From Pinus tabuliformis (taxonomy: Eukaryota; Streptophyta; Pinopsida; Pinales; Pinaceae), in assembly GCA_031772625.1 (NCBI GenBank), contig CM062807.1, positions 1,151,877,007 to 1,151,941,006 on the forward strand: DNA of 64,000 nucleotides, written 5' to 3'. A program made the position numbers and the translations under genes. The notes under the pieces were generated by a model. It had not been told where the DNA came from. It was given only the letters and a program-made list of their open reading frames with translations, and ran no database searches. Shown here in pieces: positions 21,173-33,559 of the stretch (within the stretch, counting starts at the first letter, position 1; each line of letters starts with the position of its first letter).

Positions 21173-24051
21173 TCTTTTGTTGGGGGTTTGGCCATGTTTA
21201 CGTGTGTATTTTTGGTTTGAGTGGGGCTTGGAATTATCTTTTTATCAAACTGTTGCCAGTTTCTTCCATCTCTTTGGTGAAAAACCTATGTCAACCTAGG
21301 GTTTGTATTTTTTGAAGCCTTTTATACTTAAAGTTGAGTTTTAGACTTTCTTTAAGAAGTGTCTAGTTGTTTTGTGCTTTTGGGGCAATTGGTTGTTTTT
21401 GTAACTTGTTTATAACCTAGTATTGTTGATTGCACCTTTTACACTCTTGAATTTAGCTTGTTTGTTGCTTTTCAATTTTTGTTTGAGAAAGGTGTTTACA
21501 ATTTTTGAGTAAATATGATATTTAATTTTTCTAGAATCTTTCTAATTTCCAGAATTCCTTGTATCTTCCTGACCAAATAACTTAAAGTGTTTTTGTCTCT
21601 TTTTCACATTAGTCTTTTAATTTTTTGGATTATTAATGACTTGTGATATTTGAGTCTCTTTCTTGTTGTTGGTCTTGAATTTGATACTTGCTTTCATTTT
21701 CTAAAACTTGTAGTCTTTATATTTTTTAAAGAAAAAAAAAACTTCTTTGTTATTTTGTAGCCTTTTGGGTTTTGGAAAATGTGAATTATTATTATAAGGT
21801 TAAAAGTTGGTTTTCCTTTGAGGGGTGCTCTTTATCTTGGGATTTGCTTCTCTTTTCTTCTGGAATTGGCCTTTACCTTTGTGATCACATTTGTTTACCT
21901 TTAAGTCTCTTTTTTGAATCTTGCATTTGCATATTAGTGTGAATTCGGTTAGATGCATTATATACATCATTTAGTTCTTTTTGTTAGTATTTGAATGTTT
22001 GAGTGCAAAAAAAAAGAGTTTTCTTTATTAAGTTTCTCTTAGAACCATTGTAGAAATCACTTTTCAATGAAGAAAATGAGTTGTTTTTTCATGTAGCTAG
22101 GTTTTCTATTGATTTCCTTCACGTCAAAACACCATCAGTTGCACTTCCATTTGCCTATGTCTTAAATAACAACCAATTATAATAAGTGCTTAATTAAAAT
22201 GAACTAGACTTTTTATTTTTGTCATAGCAAGGTCAACTAGTCTAGGCCATTAGGGCCTTGGAATAGGTGTGTGGAGAGTAAACTCTCCAAGGCCACTTGA
22301 ACTGAAAGTATAGAAGTTTACTAAAGAGTGGAAATCCAGTCTCATTAATATGTCTGGGAAAGATCTTCTAACACATGATTTAAGCACGAGGACGTGTGAA
22401 GATAAGGAAAGAAAGATACCCCCTCTTCTACTTATTGGATCACGCACCCACAACTGTTCCACCCAAATTTTGATCACGAACTGGTGACCTTAGTTTCCTT
22501 TCCTAGGGATCACATAGGTGACATCGTGGGGGAATGTCTGTGGTACCCGAGGAAGACATTGCATCACTTTCATAATACTTCTGGAGGGTGCCCTTGTGAA
22601 GCTTGGGTGCTTGCACTAACAAAGGCTATTGTCTGGAGTGATGAGACTCATCAATTGGTATATCATAAGGGTCATAATGCCATCCTCCAAATTTAAATCT
22701 ATCCATTTCTCACATTTATTGATAATTTTTGAAATATAATGCTTAGTGAGAGGGGTGAAAGATGTTTTTCTATGTCATGTGGCCTAATATGGTTTAGATG
22801 CAGGAAATGTGGCAATTTTGAGATAATTTCAATGTAGGAGCTCAGAGTAGACAATAGGGAGAGATTCTAGGAGGTTGTCCACCTACTTAACTCCCTCAAT
22901 TAGCCAAGATCACCACTTTATCTCTTACCAACTCGAGGTCACTAGCAGCCAAGTAGGAGAAGGTCATTGATAGCCAAGCAAGTGTAGTTCAAGGAGATCT
23001 AGATCCACCTTTCTCAAGTTTTGGGAGACAAACATATCTATTTTGTAGGGAGATATTGGTAGCTACATTTTTGTATAAATGAACATGCCAAAGAGCTCAT
23101 TAGGATTCAAACTTTGTTTTTAGCTAAGAACCTATTGAGCTCAAGCACTTGTTACCGCTACTTTTGACTTGTTATGTTATGTATTTGACATTGATGCAAT
23201 GATAATGAGAAGTTTATTATTGATCCATCACTGAGTTAGTTTCTAAGGGCTGAGTCGCTTGGGTTTGGGCCCAACCCCAGTAGCTTAGGTCCCTCTTATG
23301 TATTGGTATTCCTTTTTAGCTTAGAATGTTTGTTAGTTTGTTGCATTTTATTAGAATATAATTCCTCAAAAATCTCATGGCTGCTACCTCTATCTCATCT
23401 CTCCCATGGGAGAATGAATACAGGAATCTACAATCACAACCCAAAAATACTATGTTTATGATTTCTTGGAAAAAGTTCTATATTAGTTATCTTTTTTTGC
23501 ATATGTTTGTTGTAGCTTAGAAGTTGATTCATTGCATAGAAAAGAGTTTTTGGCATAAGTTATATAGGTTTTTAATTCAACTCATATTTTCCACGATTGG
23601 TTATGGTATCTTGTGAATTATAAGAGAGCATGTGCATGTGTTGTTGCAAGACTGTTGGATCTGCAGGAAAGGGACCTTTTCACCATCTCCATCTAGGACT
23701 TTTCCACCCTCTTTTTGATGAATCTCAAATGTTGTTCTTGGGCTCTCTCTCTTAGCTCACCGTGAGAAGCCCTCTTAGTCAAAAGCCAACCTTCTTGAAG
23801 TGTTGAGCTTGGCTAAGGGTGTTGGACACCTTTCATCCATCTACCACAACCTCCATCCACCTTACCATCCCTTGATCTCATCATTCTTACCTTCCAATCC
23901 ATCTAGACAACCTTCATGTAGCATTACAGGCCTTCTTGTAGCAATATTGGGATCTTGTAGCATGCGTGTAGCAGGATTTTTGGCCCTTGTTTTGACCTGT
24001 GATACAAGTTTGACTTAGTTTACAAGTAGGTTGATCCCCCAACTTGGACAC
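21173..24051. other. flank of Copia A included in the tandem unit, no recognised gene (unit 1)
   Basis: This 2.9-kb stretch is repeated in units 2 and 3. Open frames at 22484-22696 (70 codons) and 23800-24018 (72 codons) show no family motif. A stem-loop with GGCCTTGG (22254) and CCAAGGCC (22287) arms and an inner ggagag/ctctcc pair lies at 22254-22294. A TATA-like ttgtataaatg near 23071 and a T-rich, LTR-like composition through 23300 suggest old LTR sequence, but no termini are found. A run of five tgtagca motifs with irregular spacing lies at 23916-23975. The empty insertion site of the unit 2 Penelope-like element is 21357-21368. Confidence 0.55.
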
Positions 24052-27000
24052 CATCTGTTGATATTAAAATTTGAGATGAAGATAAGTGCATGAGTTTGCT
24101 GTGTTCTCTACTAGATTCGTGGGATAGTCTGGTATTGCAATAGGTAGTAATGCAACTGCCTTGCAGTTTGATGAAAGAGTCTCATCCTTGCTGATAGAGG
24201 AGATGAGACGAAAAAATATGGAGAGCTAGAATGGTGATGCCCTGTCTGTACGAGGATGGTCCCAGAACAGAAACAAAAATAAGTCATTGAGTGGGAGATC
24301 TAAATCTAGAGGGAGATCTAAATCTCTAGGAAAACCTATAAAGGTGGTGTGCTGGAAATGCAGAAAGGAAGAGCACTACAAAAGGGACTATAAATCTAAA
24401 GCTCTTGATAAAGGAAAGGGATCTGATTATGCTCCTTCTGCAGAGGCGAAAACCACCTTAGATGAAGGTAGGGATGTGTACTTGGCTTTTTCAAGTACAC
24501 ATCTAGATCATGAGGCATGGTTGATTGACTCAGGTGCATCCTTTCATTTCTCTCCCCATAGGGATTGGTTCTGCGAGTATGAGAAATACGATGGTGGTGA
24601 TGTCTTCTTAGGGGATGATAGGAAGGCTAGAATCGTTGGTCGTAGAAAAGTAAAGTTGAAGTTGCAAGGTGGAAGGGTTAGAACACTTCCGGGTGTTCTG
24701 CATATCCCTGCATTTGCCAGAAATTTGATTTCTGTAAGCAAGTTGGATGATGCAGGTGTAAAAATAGTGTTTGAGAAGGATACCTGCAAGATGGTTCGGG
24801 GAGCACTAGTATTGATGTGGGGAGTTCGGATTGGAACTCTATACAAGCTACAAGGTAGCACGATTGTTGATGGGTGCAACAGTTCTATGGTTCCTGAAAG
24901 TGGAGCAGAAAATATGGTGGCCTTAGTGGTCTCTGGAGAGAAGACCATGCTGTGGTATCAAAGGCTTGGACATATTGGAGAGAAGGGCCTTTGAATACTT
25001 CATGGTAAAGGTATGAGTAATAGCTCTCTGGATTTTGATTTCTGTGTAAATTGTGTATATGGGAAGCAAAATCGGATGAGTTTCCCCTCTAGTGGTAAGA
25101 GGGTGAAACATATATTAGAGCTTGTGCATAGTGATGTGTTTGGGCCTGTGAAGGTTCTACTACTGGGTAAGTCTATGTACTATGCATCATTTATAGATGA
25201 CTTCTCAAGGAATACATGGATATATTTCCTTAAGAAGAAATCTGAAGTCTTTGATAGGTTTAAAGAATTCAAGGCTCTGGTGGAAAACCAGACAGAGAAG
25301 AAGATAAAGGTGTTGAGGACAGATAACGATGGAGAGTTTTGTAGTAAGGAATTTGAAGAATTCTGTAAGAAGTGTGGTATAGCATGGAAGAAGACTACTC
25401 CATATACACCTTAGAAAAATGGAGTTGCAGAAAGAATGAACAAGACATTGATGGAAAGGGCAAGAAGCATGCTCAGTGATGTCGGGTTAGGACAGGAATT
25501 CTGGGCAGAGGCGGTGGAGACAACATGTTACCTGGTCAACAGATCACCTTCATCAGCGTTGGAGGATAAAACTCCACAAGAGGTATGGATTGGTAAGAAA
25601 TCCTCTCTTTCACATATGAGGGTATTTGGATGTGATGCATATGTACATGTTCCAAAGGAGAAACGAACCAAGTTGGATAGTAAATCTGAAAAGTGCATCT
25701 TTATTGGGTATAAGGATGGTTTAAAGGCTTATAAGCTTTGGAACCCAGTAATAAGGAAGGTTGTGTACAGCCGAGATGTGGTTTTCAGAGAGGTGAAAGA
25801 TGTTATTAAACATGAAGTCCAACCAAAGGAACCTGAGAAGATAGAGTTTGAGTTAAAGGAGGAAGAACTAGACTCTACAGCAGAGGAGGAATTAGAAGAT
25901 GAAGAGCCACAAACTCCGGGTGTGAGAGGATCAATTCAAGAAAGAAGGCAACCAGAAAGGTATAGTCCATCTGCTTTCTGTTCAAATTTTGCTTTATCTA
26001 TTACTGATGATGATCCCAGAACTATGAAGGAAGCAGTAGATTCAAAGGATGGAAAACTCTAGAAAGAGGCCATGGTTGATGAAATGGCATGTTTGCACAA
26101 AAATGAGGCTTGGGATCTGGTGGAGTTGCTAGCTAGAAGGAAACCCATTGGCAGCAAATGGGTGTTCAAGAAGAAAACAAATGAAGAAGAAAAGGTGGAG
26201 AAATACAAAGCTCGGTTGGTAGCAAAAGTTTATTCCCAAGTGCTGGGGATTGATTTTGGTGATATTTTTTCTCCTGTTGCCAAGGTAACTTCTATTAGAT
26301 TACTTTTATATGTCACTGTTGCTTTTGATTTTGAAGTAGAATAGATGGATGTGAAGACAACATTTATTCATGAGGATCTAGAAGAGGAAATCTACATGAA
26401 TCAACCTGAAGGCTTTGTGGTGAAGGGTAAGAAAGAATTGGTATGCAAGTTAAAGATGACTTTGTATGGGTTAAAACAGTCACCAAAAGCAAAGCAGATC
26501 ACTATGTGTATTTTAAATTAATTGGCGACCGTGTTATTCATTTGGTCTTGTATGTGGATGATATGTTGTTGGTTGGAAATGACAAAGAAATTATCCAGGA
26601 TTTGAAGACCCAATTGTCCTCCAAATTTGCCATGAAAGATCTTGGTGCTGCAAACTATATTTTGGGCATGGAAATTAAAAGAGATCGGGCAAAGAGGAAG
26701 CTCTGGTTAAACAAGAGGAGGTCTGTTGAGACAATATTGCAGAGATCTAATATGCAGGATATTAAACCGGTGAAGGTTCCTAGTCCTATAGGTGTAAAGT
26801 TATTTGCTGAACAGTGTCCCAAGACACAAGAACAGGAAGAGGACATGTCCCGTGTTCCATATGCAAGTGCAGTCAGAAGCCTAATGTATGCAATGGTCTG
26901 TACTAGACTAGACATTGCACATGCAGTGGGAGTATTGAGCAGGTTTATGTCAAAACCAGGAAAGGAGCATGTGATAGCAGTGAAGCGGGTTTTTAGGTAT

Positions 27001-27585
27001 TTGCGTGGCACTAGTGATTATGGTTTGTGCTACCAAGGAAGACCAGGTTTGGACAGAGTGTTGGATATTCGTGGCTTTGTTGATGCAAACTGCGTTGGAG
27101 ATCTGGATCAGAGAAGATCTACAAGTGGGTATGTGTTTAACCTATTTGGAGGTGAATTTGTTGGATGAATAAGAAACAATCTGTAGTGGCACTATCAACT
27201 ACAGAGGCAGAATACATGGCAACCACTCATGCAAGCAAGGAAGCAATTTGGTTGCAGAGATTGTGTTCAAGTATGGGGTTAGTACAGGGAGCTATAAGGA
27301 TAGACTGTGACAGCCAACGTGCAATTTTCTTGGCAAAGAACCCTGCATATCATTCAAAGGCAAAGCACATTGATGTTCAGTATCACTTTGTGAGGGATAT
27401 GATAGAAGACAAAAAGGTGTTGTTGGTAAGGGTGGACACTTTGAAGAATACTGCAGATGCATTGAAAAAATCTGTGAGCTCTGAGAAGTTCTCTTGGTGT
27501 AGAGAAACAATGGGCATTGTAGGGCTAGATAAATGACTAAGCTCTCTTGTGGCCCCCTATGGAAAGAAAACAACAAGTGGGAGAA
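24052..27585 (+). pseudogene. Copia B gag end to RNase H (unit 2)
   Basis: Collinear with 13739-17272. Zinc knuckle starts at 24350, but its last Cys is Tyr (KRDY) and a Gly is Glu (KEEHY), so it is damaged here only. Protease IDSGASF is intact; YVDD lies at 26551-26562. Stops shared with the other units are TGA 24992, TAG 25412 and TAG 26342. A private TAG at 26060 replaces the Trp of KLWKEAM. The glutamine before DIKPVK is intact (CAG at 26755), where units 1 and 3 have TAG. A small change near 27155 shifts frame at GGEFVG. The RT deletion is present. Original stop is TGA 27534. Confidence 0.92.
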
Positions 27586-28057
27586 TGTTGGGTTGTGTTA
27601 TATTCTTTCCACAACTAGCCCATGTAGTTAACCGGGGGGTTAGAGGGGGGGCAGAGCCCCCCCTTCGTTGCGTCGATTGCATAGCGTGGGGGTCATAGGG
27701 GGTTTGAGGGGTGCAGGTAACCCCACTCTATGGGGTCTGGGGTAGCGCCCCAGAAAATTTTGGTTTTGGAACCTATGTTTGGTTGGGCGGACCCATCTAT
27801 GGTTTTGTGCATGATTTTCACACATGTTTTTGGGCGCGATGGTTTTCGGTCCATGGTATTGGATGCTTCGGCATGTCTAAATATGTATTATAACATCGAA
27901 AGGAACATAATGAAAAATCAAGCTGGTTGTCCCAGCTTTGGGATCCAGGGGAAAATCTCTGTGTATATGTGTTTTATGTGTTATGCTCTCGCATTGTTTA
28001 TTTTATGTGTTTTAGAATTCGTATGCAGGTAATTTCTGTACGGGGTTAAAACCTATC
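27586..28057 (+). repeat. Copia B 3' LTR (unit 2)
   Basis: 472 bp, same boundaries as 17273-17744; gtgtt follows at 28058-28062. Confidence 0.95.
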
Positions 28058-31033
28058 GTGTTCCTACCTTAACCTTCTATTTGTATATCAGATAACTCAT
28101 TTAGGTGAAGGTAAAATCGTTGAATTTTCACCTCATGATGTTGTAATTAAGAACCTAAGAGATCCTAGATAGATTTTAGCTACTGACATTGTTGATGATT
28201 CTACAAGGTTGTATAAGTTTAACAACTTTGGGTCATCAACTCTTCCCTTAGTATTTGTTGCTCATAATGATGAAGTGAGGAAACTTTGGCATGAGCGATT
28301 TGGTAATTTAAACTATCGCTCCCTTAAAAATCTATGTAAAGAAAATATGGTGACAGGTCTTCCTATGGTATCTTGCAGAGATGGTGTTTGTTCTGGACCT
28401 ATACTCGGAAAACATCATCGCGGTAGTTTTGAAAAGTGTGCCTCTCGGCATGCCTCAACCCCTTTAGAGCTTGTGCATAGTGATTTATTTGGTCCACTTC
28501 CATTGGTTTTATTCTCTAGCTACGAGTATTTCTTAACTTTCATTGATGATTTGTCCATATGCACTTGGGTATACTTCTTAAAACACAAGAGTGAAGTATT
28601 TAACATGTTCTTGGCCTTTAAGGCCTTTGTTGAGAAACAATCTAGACATCAAATTCTTAAGCTAAGATATGATAATGGCAAAGAATATGTTAACAACAAA
28701 TTCAACAAGTTTTTCACTGAGCATGGAATTCAGTTGCAACATACTATTCCATATACTCCATAACAAAATGGTATAGTTGAAAGGAAGAATCGCACCTTAA
28801 AGAAAATGGATAATTGTATGCTTCAATCTAAAGGACTTAGTCTTATCTTTTAGGCAGAAGCAATTAATTGTGCAAATTACTTAGTAAATCTCACTCCTAC
28901 TAAGGTTTTAAATAATATCACTCTAGAAGAAGCATGGAGCTCAATTAAACCATATGTAAGTCACTTTCGTGTTTTTGGAAGTGAAGCATGGGCCCATATT
29001 ACAGATGAGAAACATAAAGCCTTAGAAGCTAAGAGTGAAAAATGTATTTTTGTTAGATATTCTGAAGATGTCAAAGGATATAGACTTCTTCAACCTAAAT
29101 CCAAAATTTTTATCATTAGAAGAGATGTAAAGTTTTCTGAAAATATATCAGCCTACGAGCCTAGTTAAGTAGATGTGCCACCTCTCTCTGTCCCTTCTAA
29201 TTATGAAAATATTTCTTCTTTATATGATGACAGCGAGGATGAAAATCCTCCCCCACCTTCTCGGGATCCTCCTTCATCTCCTCAACTTCCAAAATGGGTC
29301 CACACTACTCGAGATGCAGCAAGTGCTCTTGCAGGTGATCCTACAGATCAACGTTGTACACATTCTTAGCTTGATAGAGCCTCTTCTTTACTGGCTCAAG
29401 CTTCAACGAATTATGATCTTGACACCTTTGTAGAAGCTTTAGGCCATCCAGATTGGGACACAGCTATGAATCAATAATATCTTTCATTATTGGCAAATAA
29501 TACATGGGACCTTGTTCGTCTTCCAAATGGAAGACAACTTGTTAGATGCAAATGGGTTTACAGAACCAAGTTTGGACCAAATGGAAAAGTTGATAAACAT
29601 AAAGCTTGTATTGTTGCTAATGGTTTTTCACAGGTTGAAGGCATTGACTATACTGAAACCGTCTCCCCTGTTGCCAAAATGAACTCTATCCGCCTTGTTT
29701 TTTCCCTTGTTGCCCCTTTCAAATGGGAAGTCCATCATATGGATGTTAAACCCGCCTTCTTGCATGGGGACTTGAATGAAAAAATATATATGGGAGAACC
29801 TCCTAGATTTATAAAAATAGACTCTAGCCTTGTATGCCAGCTTAAGAAATCCCTTTATGGCCTCAAGCAAGCCCCTTGGGCTTGGTATGCCAAAATGTAT
29901 AGCTCTCTTTTAGATACTGGCTTTTCTAGGTGTCATTCTGATAATACTGTCTACACCAAGAAAGTGGGTAAGTCTCTTATCATTCTTGTTCTTTATGTTG
30001 ATGATATTATTCTTACTGGTAGTGATCCCAACCTTATAAACCATGTGAAGTCCATCCTTAAAAAGAAGTTTGAAATGATAGACTTAGGACACTTTCATTA
30101 TTCTCTTTGTCTTCAAGTCTTGTAATACAAAGAAGGTATTCCCTTTCCCAGTCCAAGTATGCCTATGATCTTCTATGCCACTTTCACATGGAAAACTGTA
30201 AGCTAGACCCTTCTCCCTTTCATTTTGGAGCCAAACTTTCAGTCACTTGTACTTCCCCTAAAGTTGATGCTACCTTATACCGTCAACTTGTTGGAAAATG
30301 TTTGTATCTAACCCATAGCCGTCCTGACCTTTCCTTTGTTGTTGGCCTTATTGCTCGGTTTATGAAAAAACCACATGAAAGTCATTGGAAAGTGTCTAAA
30401 AGAATACTTCATTATGTTTGAGGTATAGTCCAGTTTGGGATTCATTATAGTGTAGAAGCATCTTCTCTATTGGTTGGTTTCACTGATTCTGATTGGGCTG
30501 GTGACCCTGATGATCAGAAGTCTATTGTAGTTTATGTCTTCACTCTTGGTTTTGGACCTATTACACGGGCTTGCAAGAAACAAGGTTCCATTTCTCTTTC
30601 TTCTACAGAAGCAGAGTATCGTGGCGCCATTGAAGCTAGTATGGAAGCTCTGCGGCTTCGTTAGATCCTGTTAGAGTTTGGTTTTTAGCAGCAACATCCA
30701 ACTACATTTTGGTGAGATAATCCAAGTTCCATTCAACTATGCAAAGATCTTGTCCAACATCATCACAACAAACACATTGAACTACACATGCACTTCATCA
30801 GAAAGCTCATTCATGACCATGTTATTGAAGTTCAGTGTTGTTCAATCGATGATTAAGTTGCAGACATCTTTACAAGGGTTCTCACAAAGGCAAAGTTTAC
30901 TAAACTTCGATTTATGGTTGGAGTTCAGGAAGTTGTCACTGAGGGGGGATAGGCTCTAATGCCTCCTTCCTTCTCCTATTGTGTAATATCTGTACATTCT
31001 TCAACCCTATCCCAATTTTTTCTTAAAGGGTGA
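28058..31033 (+). pseudogene. Copia A integrase, RT and RNase H (unit 2)
   Basis: Collinear with 17745-20720. The integrase segment is open for 184 codons (28209-28763), because the TAA at 18028 of unit 1 reads AAA here. It ends at the shared TAA in YTP*QNG (28761). The RT piece 29490-30125 carries YVDD at 29994. RNase H FTDSDWAGD is at about 30477 and STEAEY at about 30601. It shares with the other units the stops in the linker, the RT end and RNase H, so these predate the duplication. Dead copy. Confidence 0.92.
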
Positions 31034-31485
31034 TGTTAGGATATTCCGACACATAGGAAATAATTAAGTACAACTTGGTCTAGTGTACAGTTATGTAAAA
31101 TGTGTTTCTTTAATATGTACTTTTTGTGACATACAATTTGATGGTCACGATATGTTCTAGACATGAAGTGATCCGACGGTTCATTCTCTCCTCAGTATTA
31201 CCGACACTTGATCTGTGGCTTGACACCCAATTTGTCCATGATCTCTATTTAAAGAGCATGGAGGGTCATTTTTTAGGTGACCATTCATGAGAGAAGCTTA
31301 TGTAAGTTTTCTTTCTTTTACATTAATAAATTTCCTGAAGTGACCGCGTTGGCTCAGGTCATGGACTGTTTCCCTCTTTGAGATTTTTAACCACGTCAAG
31401 AATATTGGTGTACTAATATGTGATCTATTTGTGAGTGGTTTCCTTTGGTGTTTTATCTAAGGAACTTACCCTGTAAATTCCTACA
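31034..31485 (+). repeat. Copia A 3' LTR (unit 2)
   Basis: 452 bp, TGTTAGG to CCTACA, followed by the same flank (tcttttgttggggg) as 21173. Confidence 0.95.
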
Positions 31486-31669
31486 TCTTTTGTTGGGGGT
31501 TTGGCCATGTTTACGTGTGTATTTTTGGTTTGAGTGGGGCTTGGAATTATCTTTTTATCACACTGTTGCCAGTTTCTTCCATCTCTTTGGTGAAAAACCT
31601 ATGTCAACCTAGGGTTTGTATTTTTTGAAGCCTTTTATACTTAAAGTTGAGTTTTAGACTTTCTTTAAG

Positions 31670-31681
31670 AAGTGTCTAGTT
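31670..31681. repeat. target-site duplication of the inverted-repeat element, left
   Basis: aagtgtctagtt, repeated at 33548-33559; present once in unit 1 at 21357-21368. Confidence 0.88.
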
Positions 31682-32276
31682 ATCTAGATAATCTTCAGCA
31701 AAATCACATAATCAATCTTTTGTCGACGCGTTTCGAACCAACCAGTGTGGTTCATCATCAAGACAAGTTGAAGAACTGATCTGGTTTAGCTTGATTAAAT
31801 AGAGTGTGCAGAGACTCTAACGGCTATATTGCAACAGCTAATTTTGACCTGAGGATCAAAGTCAAAACCCTGATATTATTAATAGAAGCATATAATTTAT
31901 TATTATTAGTTAATTGAATAATAATAAATATTTTAATTGTTTAAATATAATGGTCATTATATCTATTATCATCCCTAAATTATTTAAATACAAATAAATA
32001 GTATTAAATTATTATTATTCTTAGAATTTAGTTACAAAAGGTAATTGTGTATTTATTTAATAATAATTGTTTAAATCAAAGGGTCCAAAGGTAAATTAGA
32101 TATAATGGTCACTAATAAATTATAGTAAATTAAATAATGGTAAACTAAATATAATGGTCCTTAATAAATTAAATCTCCATATAACCTATATTTATTATTA
32201 TTCCCAAAATTATTTAAATACACTAAATAGTATTAAATTACTATTATTCCTATAATGTAGTTACAATAGGTCATTG
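31682..32276 (+). repeat. left 595-bp inverted repeat of the Penelope-like element
   Basis: Starts atctagataatcttcagc. Its reverse complement is 32921-33515 with a handful of mismatches (for example gtcgacgcg versus gtcggcgcg). Very AT-rich inside, more GC-rich at its outer 180 bp. Confidence 0.92.
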
Positions 32277-32404
32277 CCAAAGTTGCGCAGTTTCACCATC
32301 GCAAATTTAGAGAGGCCCTGGAGATTGAGAAAAGGCCGAACAATCTTAATAGGGATGATGGCTGGAAGATTAGCAGTTGCTGGGTCCCAGCCCTGTCTTC
32401 CTAG
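32270..32404 (+). pseudogene. C-terminal fragment of a Penelope-like endonuclease ORF
   Basis: A 44-codon frame reads FHHRKFREALEIEK, then RPNNLNRDDGWKISSCW, then VPALSS and a TAG stop at 32402-32404. Penelope-like proteins end after their GIY-YIG endonuclease with a pattern of the form R-E-A-x-E-I-x-K...N-x-N-R-D-x-G...L-S-x-x-W-x-P, which this matches closely. The RT and the catalytic part of the endonuclease are missing, so the copy is severely 5'-truncated. Assignment rests on pattern memory, not on a search. Confidence 0.6.
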
Positions 32405-32920
32405 CCTCCTCTTTCTCCTTTTGTTAGGTCTTAGGGTGTCTGTCTTCCCCCTCCTCTAGTTCTGTTTTTGGTGAGTTTGTCTTGGAGTGCAGGAGTTAGT
32501 AATAGGTTATTAAGTTCTTTCGAGCTAAGTATGGTATTAACCTTATCCCAGGGGGTAATTTTAAAATTGGATTAGATTCTTTGCATGGTTTTTTAACCTA
32601 GTTATTTCCTTTAACTATTTTCCTATTTATTGATAAGTAATAACATAGTTAATTTTAATAAAAAAAAATTAGTAAAAAATATGTTATAAATTACTAAATA
32701 CTTTGATTATGGTATTTACACAATAATGATTTAACTAGAATATGATTTTAATATCAGAATTATATATTATTAGGTAAATATAGATTATTTAATAAACATA
32801 AATTATTGTATGAACTTATCATTTTAATTTCGAATGGGCCATTACATTAAAACAATTAATAAAAATGATCTAGTTCACCTTTGGAACCGTAATTTTGATA
32901 ATTATTATTAAATAAATTCA
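32405..32920 (+). other. 3' untranslated part of the Penelope-like element
   Basis: Spacer downstream of the coding tail, pyrimidine-rich then AT-rich, with no open frame of note. Confidence 0.5.
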
Positions 32921-33515
32921 CAATGACCTATTGTAACTACATTATAGGAATAATAGTAATTTAATACTATTTAGTGTATTTAAATAATTTTGGGAATAAT
33001 AATAAATATAGGTTATATGGAGATTTAATTTATTAAGGACCATTATATTTAGTTTACCATTATTTAATTTACTATAATTTATTAGTGACCATTATATCTA
33101 ATTTACCTTTGGACCCTTTGATTTAAACAATTATTATTAAATAAATACACAATTACCTTTTGTAACTAAATTCTAAGAATAATAATAATTTAATACTATT
33201 TATTTGTATTTAAATAATTTAGGGATGATAATAGATATAATGACCATTATATTTAAACAATTAAAATATTTATTATTATTCAATTAACTAATAATAATAA
33301 ATTATATGCTTCTATTAATAATATCAGGGTTTTGACTTTGATCCTCAGGTCAAAATTAGCTGTTGCAATATAGCCGTTAGAGTCTCTGCACACTCTATTT
33401 AATCAAGCTAAACCAGATCAGTTCTTCAACTTGTCCTGACGATGAACCACACTGGTTGGTTCGAAACGCGCCGACAAAAGATTGATTATGTGATTTTGCT
33501 GAAGATTATCTAGAT
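32921..33515 (-). repeat. right 595-bp inverted repeat of the Penelope-like element
   Basis: Reverse complement of 31682-32276; begins caatgacctattgtaac and ends gaagattatctagat. Followed by the unpaired 32-bp extension 33516-33547. Confidence 0.92.
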
Positions 33516-33547
33516 AATGTTATGGATCACAGAAGTCTAAATTCCTT

Positions 33548-33559
33548 AAGTGTCTAGTT
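33548..33559. repeat. target-site duplication of the inverted-repeat element, right
   Basis: aagtgtctagtt, identical to 31670-31681. Confidence 0.88.

Larger units (their letters stand above)
13739..24051 (+). repeat. tandem array unit 1 (10,313 bp)
   Basis: Begins at CATCTGTTGATATT inside Copia B gag and ends just before the same sequence at 24052. It contains the Copia B 3' part, Copia A 3' part and about 2.9 kb of flank. Offset to unit 2 is 10,313 bp, with equal-length LTRs in each. Sampled coding stretches differ by roughly 1-2%. Confidence 0.95.
31682..33547 (+). mobile_element. Penelope-like element remnant with 595-bp inverted repeats
   Basis: A 1.87-kb insertion present only in unit 2 and flanked by a 12-bp direct repeat. 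The left 595 bp (31682-32276) and right 595 bp (32921-33515) are near-perfect inverted repeats of each other. The 644-bp spacer holds a coding tail resembling the C-terminus of Penelope-like endonucleases (32270-32404). A 32-bp extension (33516-33547) lies beyond the right repeat on one side only. Inverted terminal repeats, a one-sided extension of 30-40 bp and a variable target duplication are all known features of Penelope-like elements. The alternative is a Mutator-type foldback element (long terminal inverted repeats, 9-12 bp duplication); the coding tail and extension argue against it. Confidence 0.65.

Noticed and set aside
22484-22696. 70-codon frame found in all three array units (also 34675, 61770)
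   Set aside because: Recurrence is due to tandem duplication, not selection; no recognisable domain.
31682-33515. Mutator-like foldback transposon
   Set aside because: Long inverted repeats and a 9-12-bp duplication fit, but the one-sided 32-bp extension and the Penelope-like coding tail fit better; kept as the main alternative.
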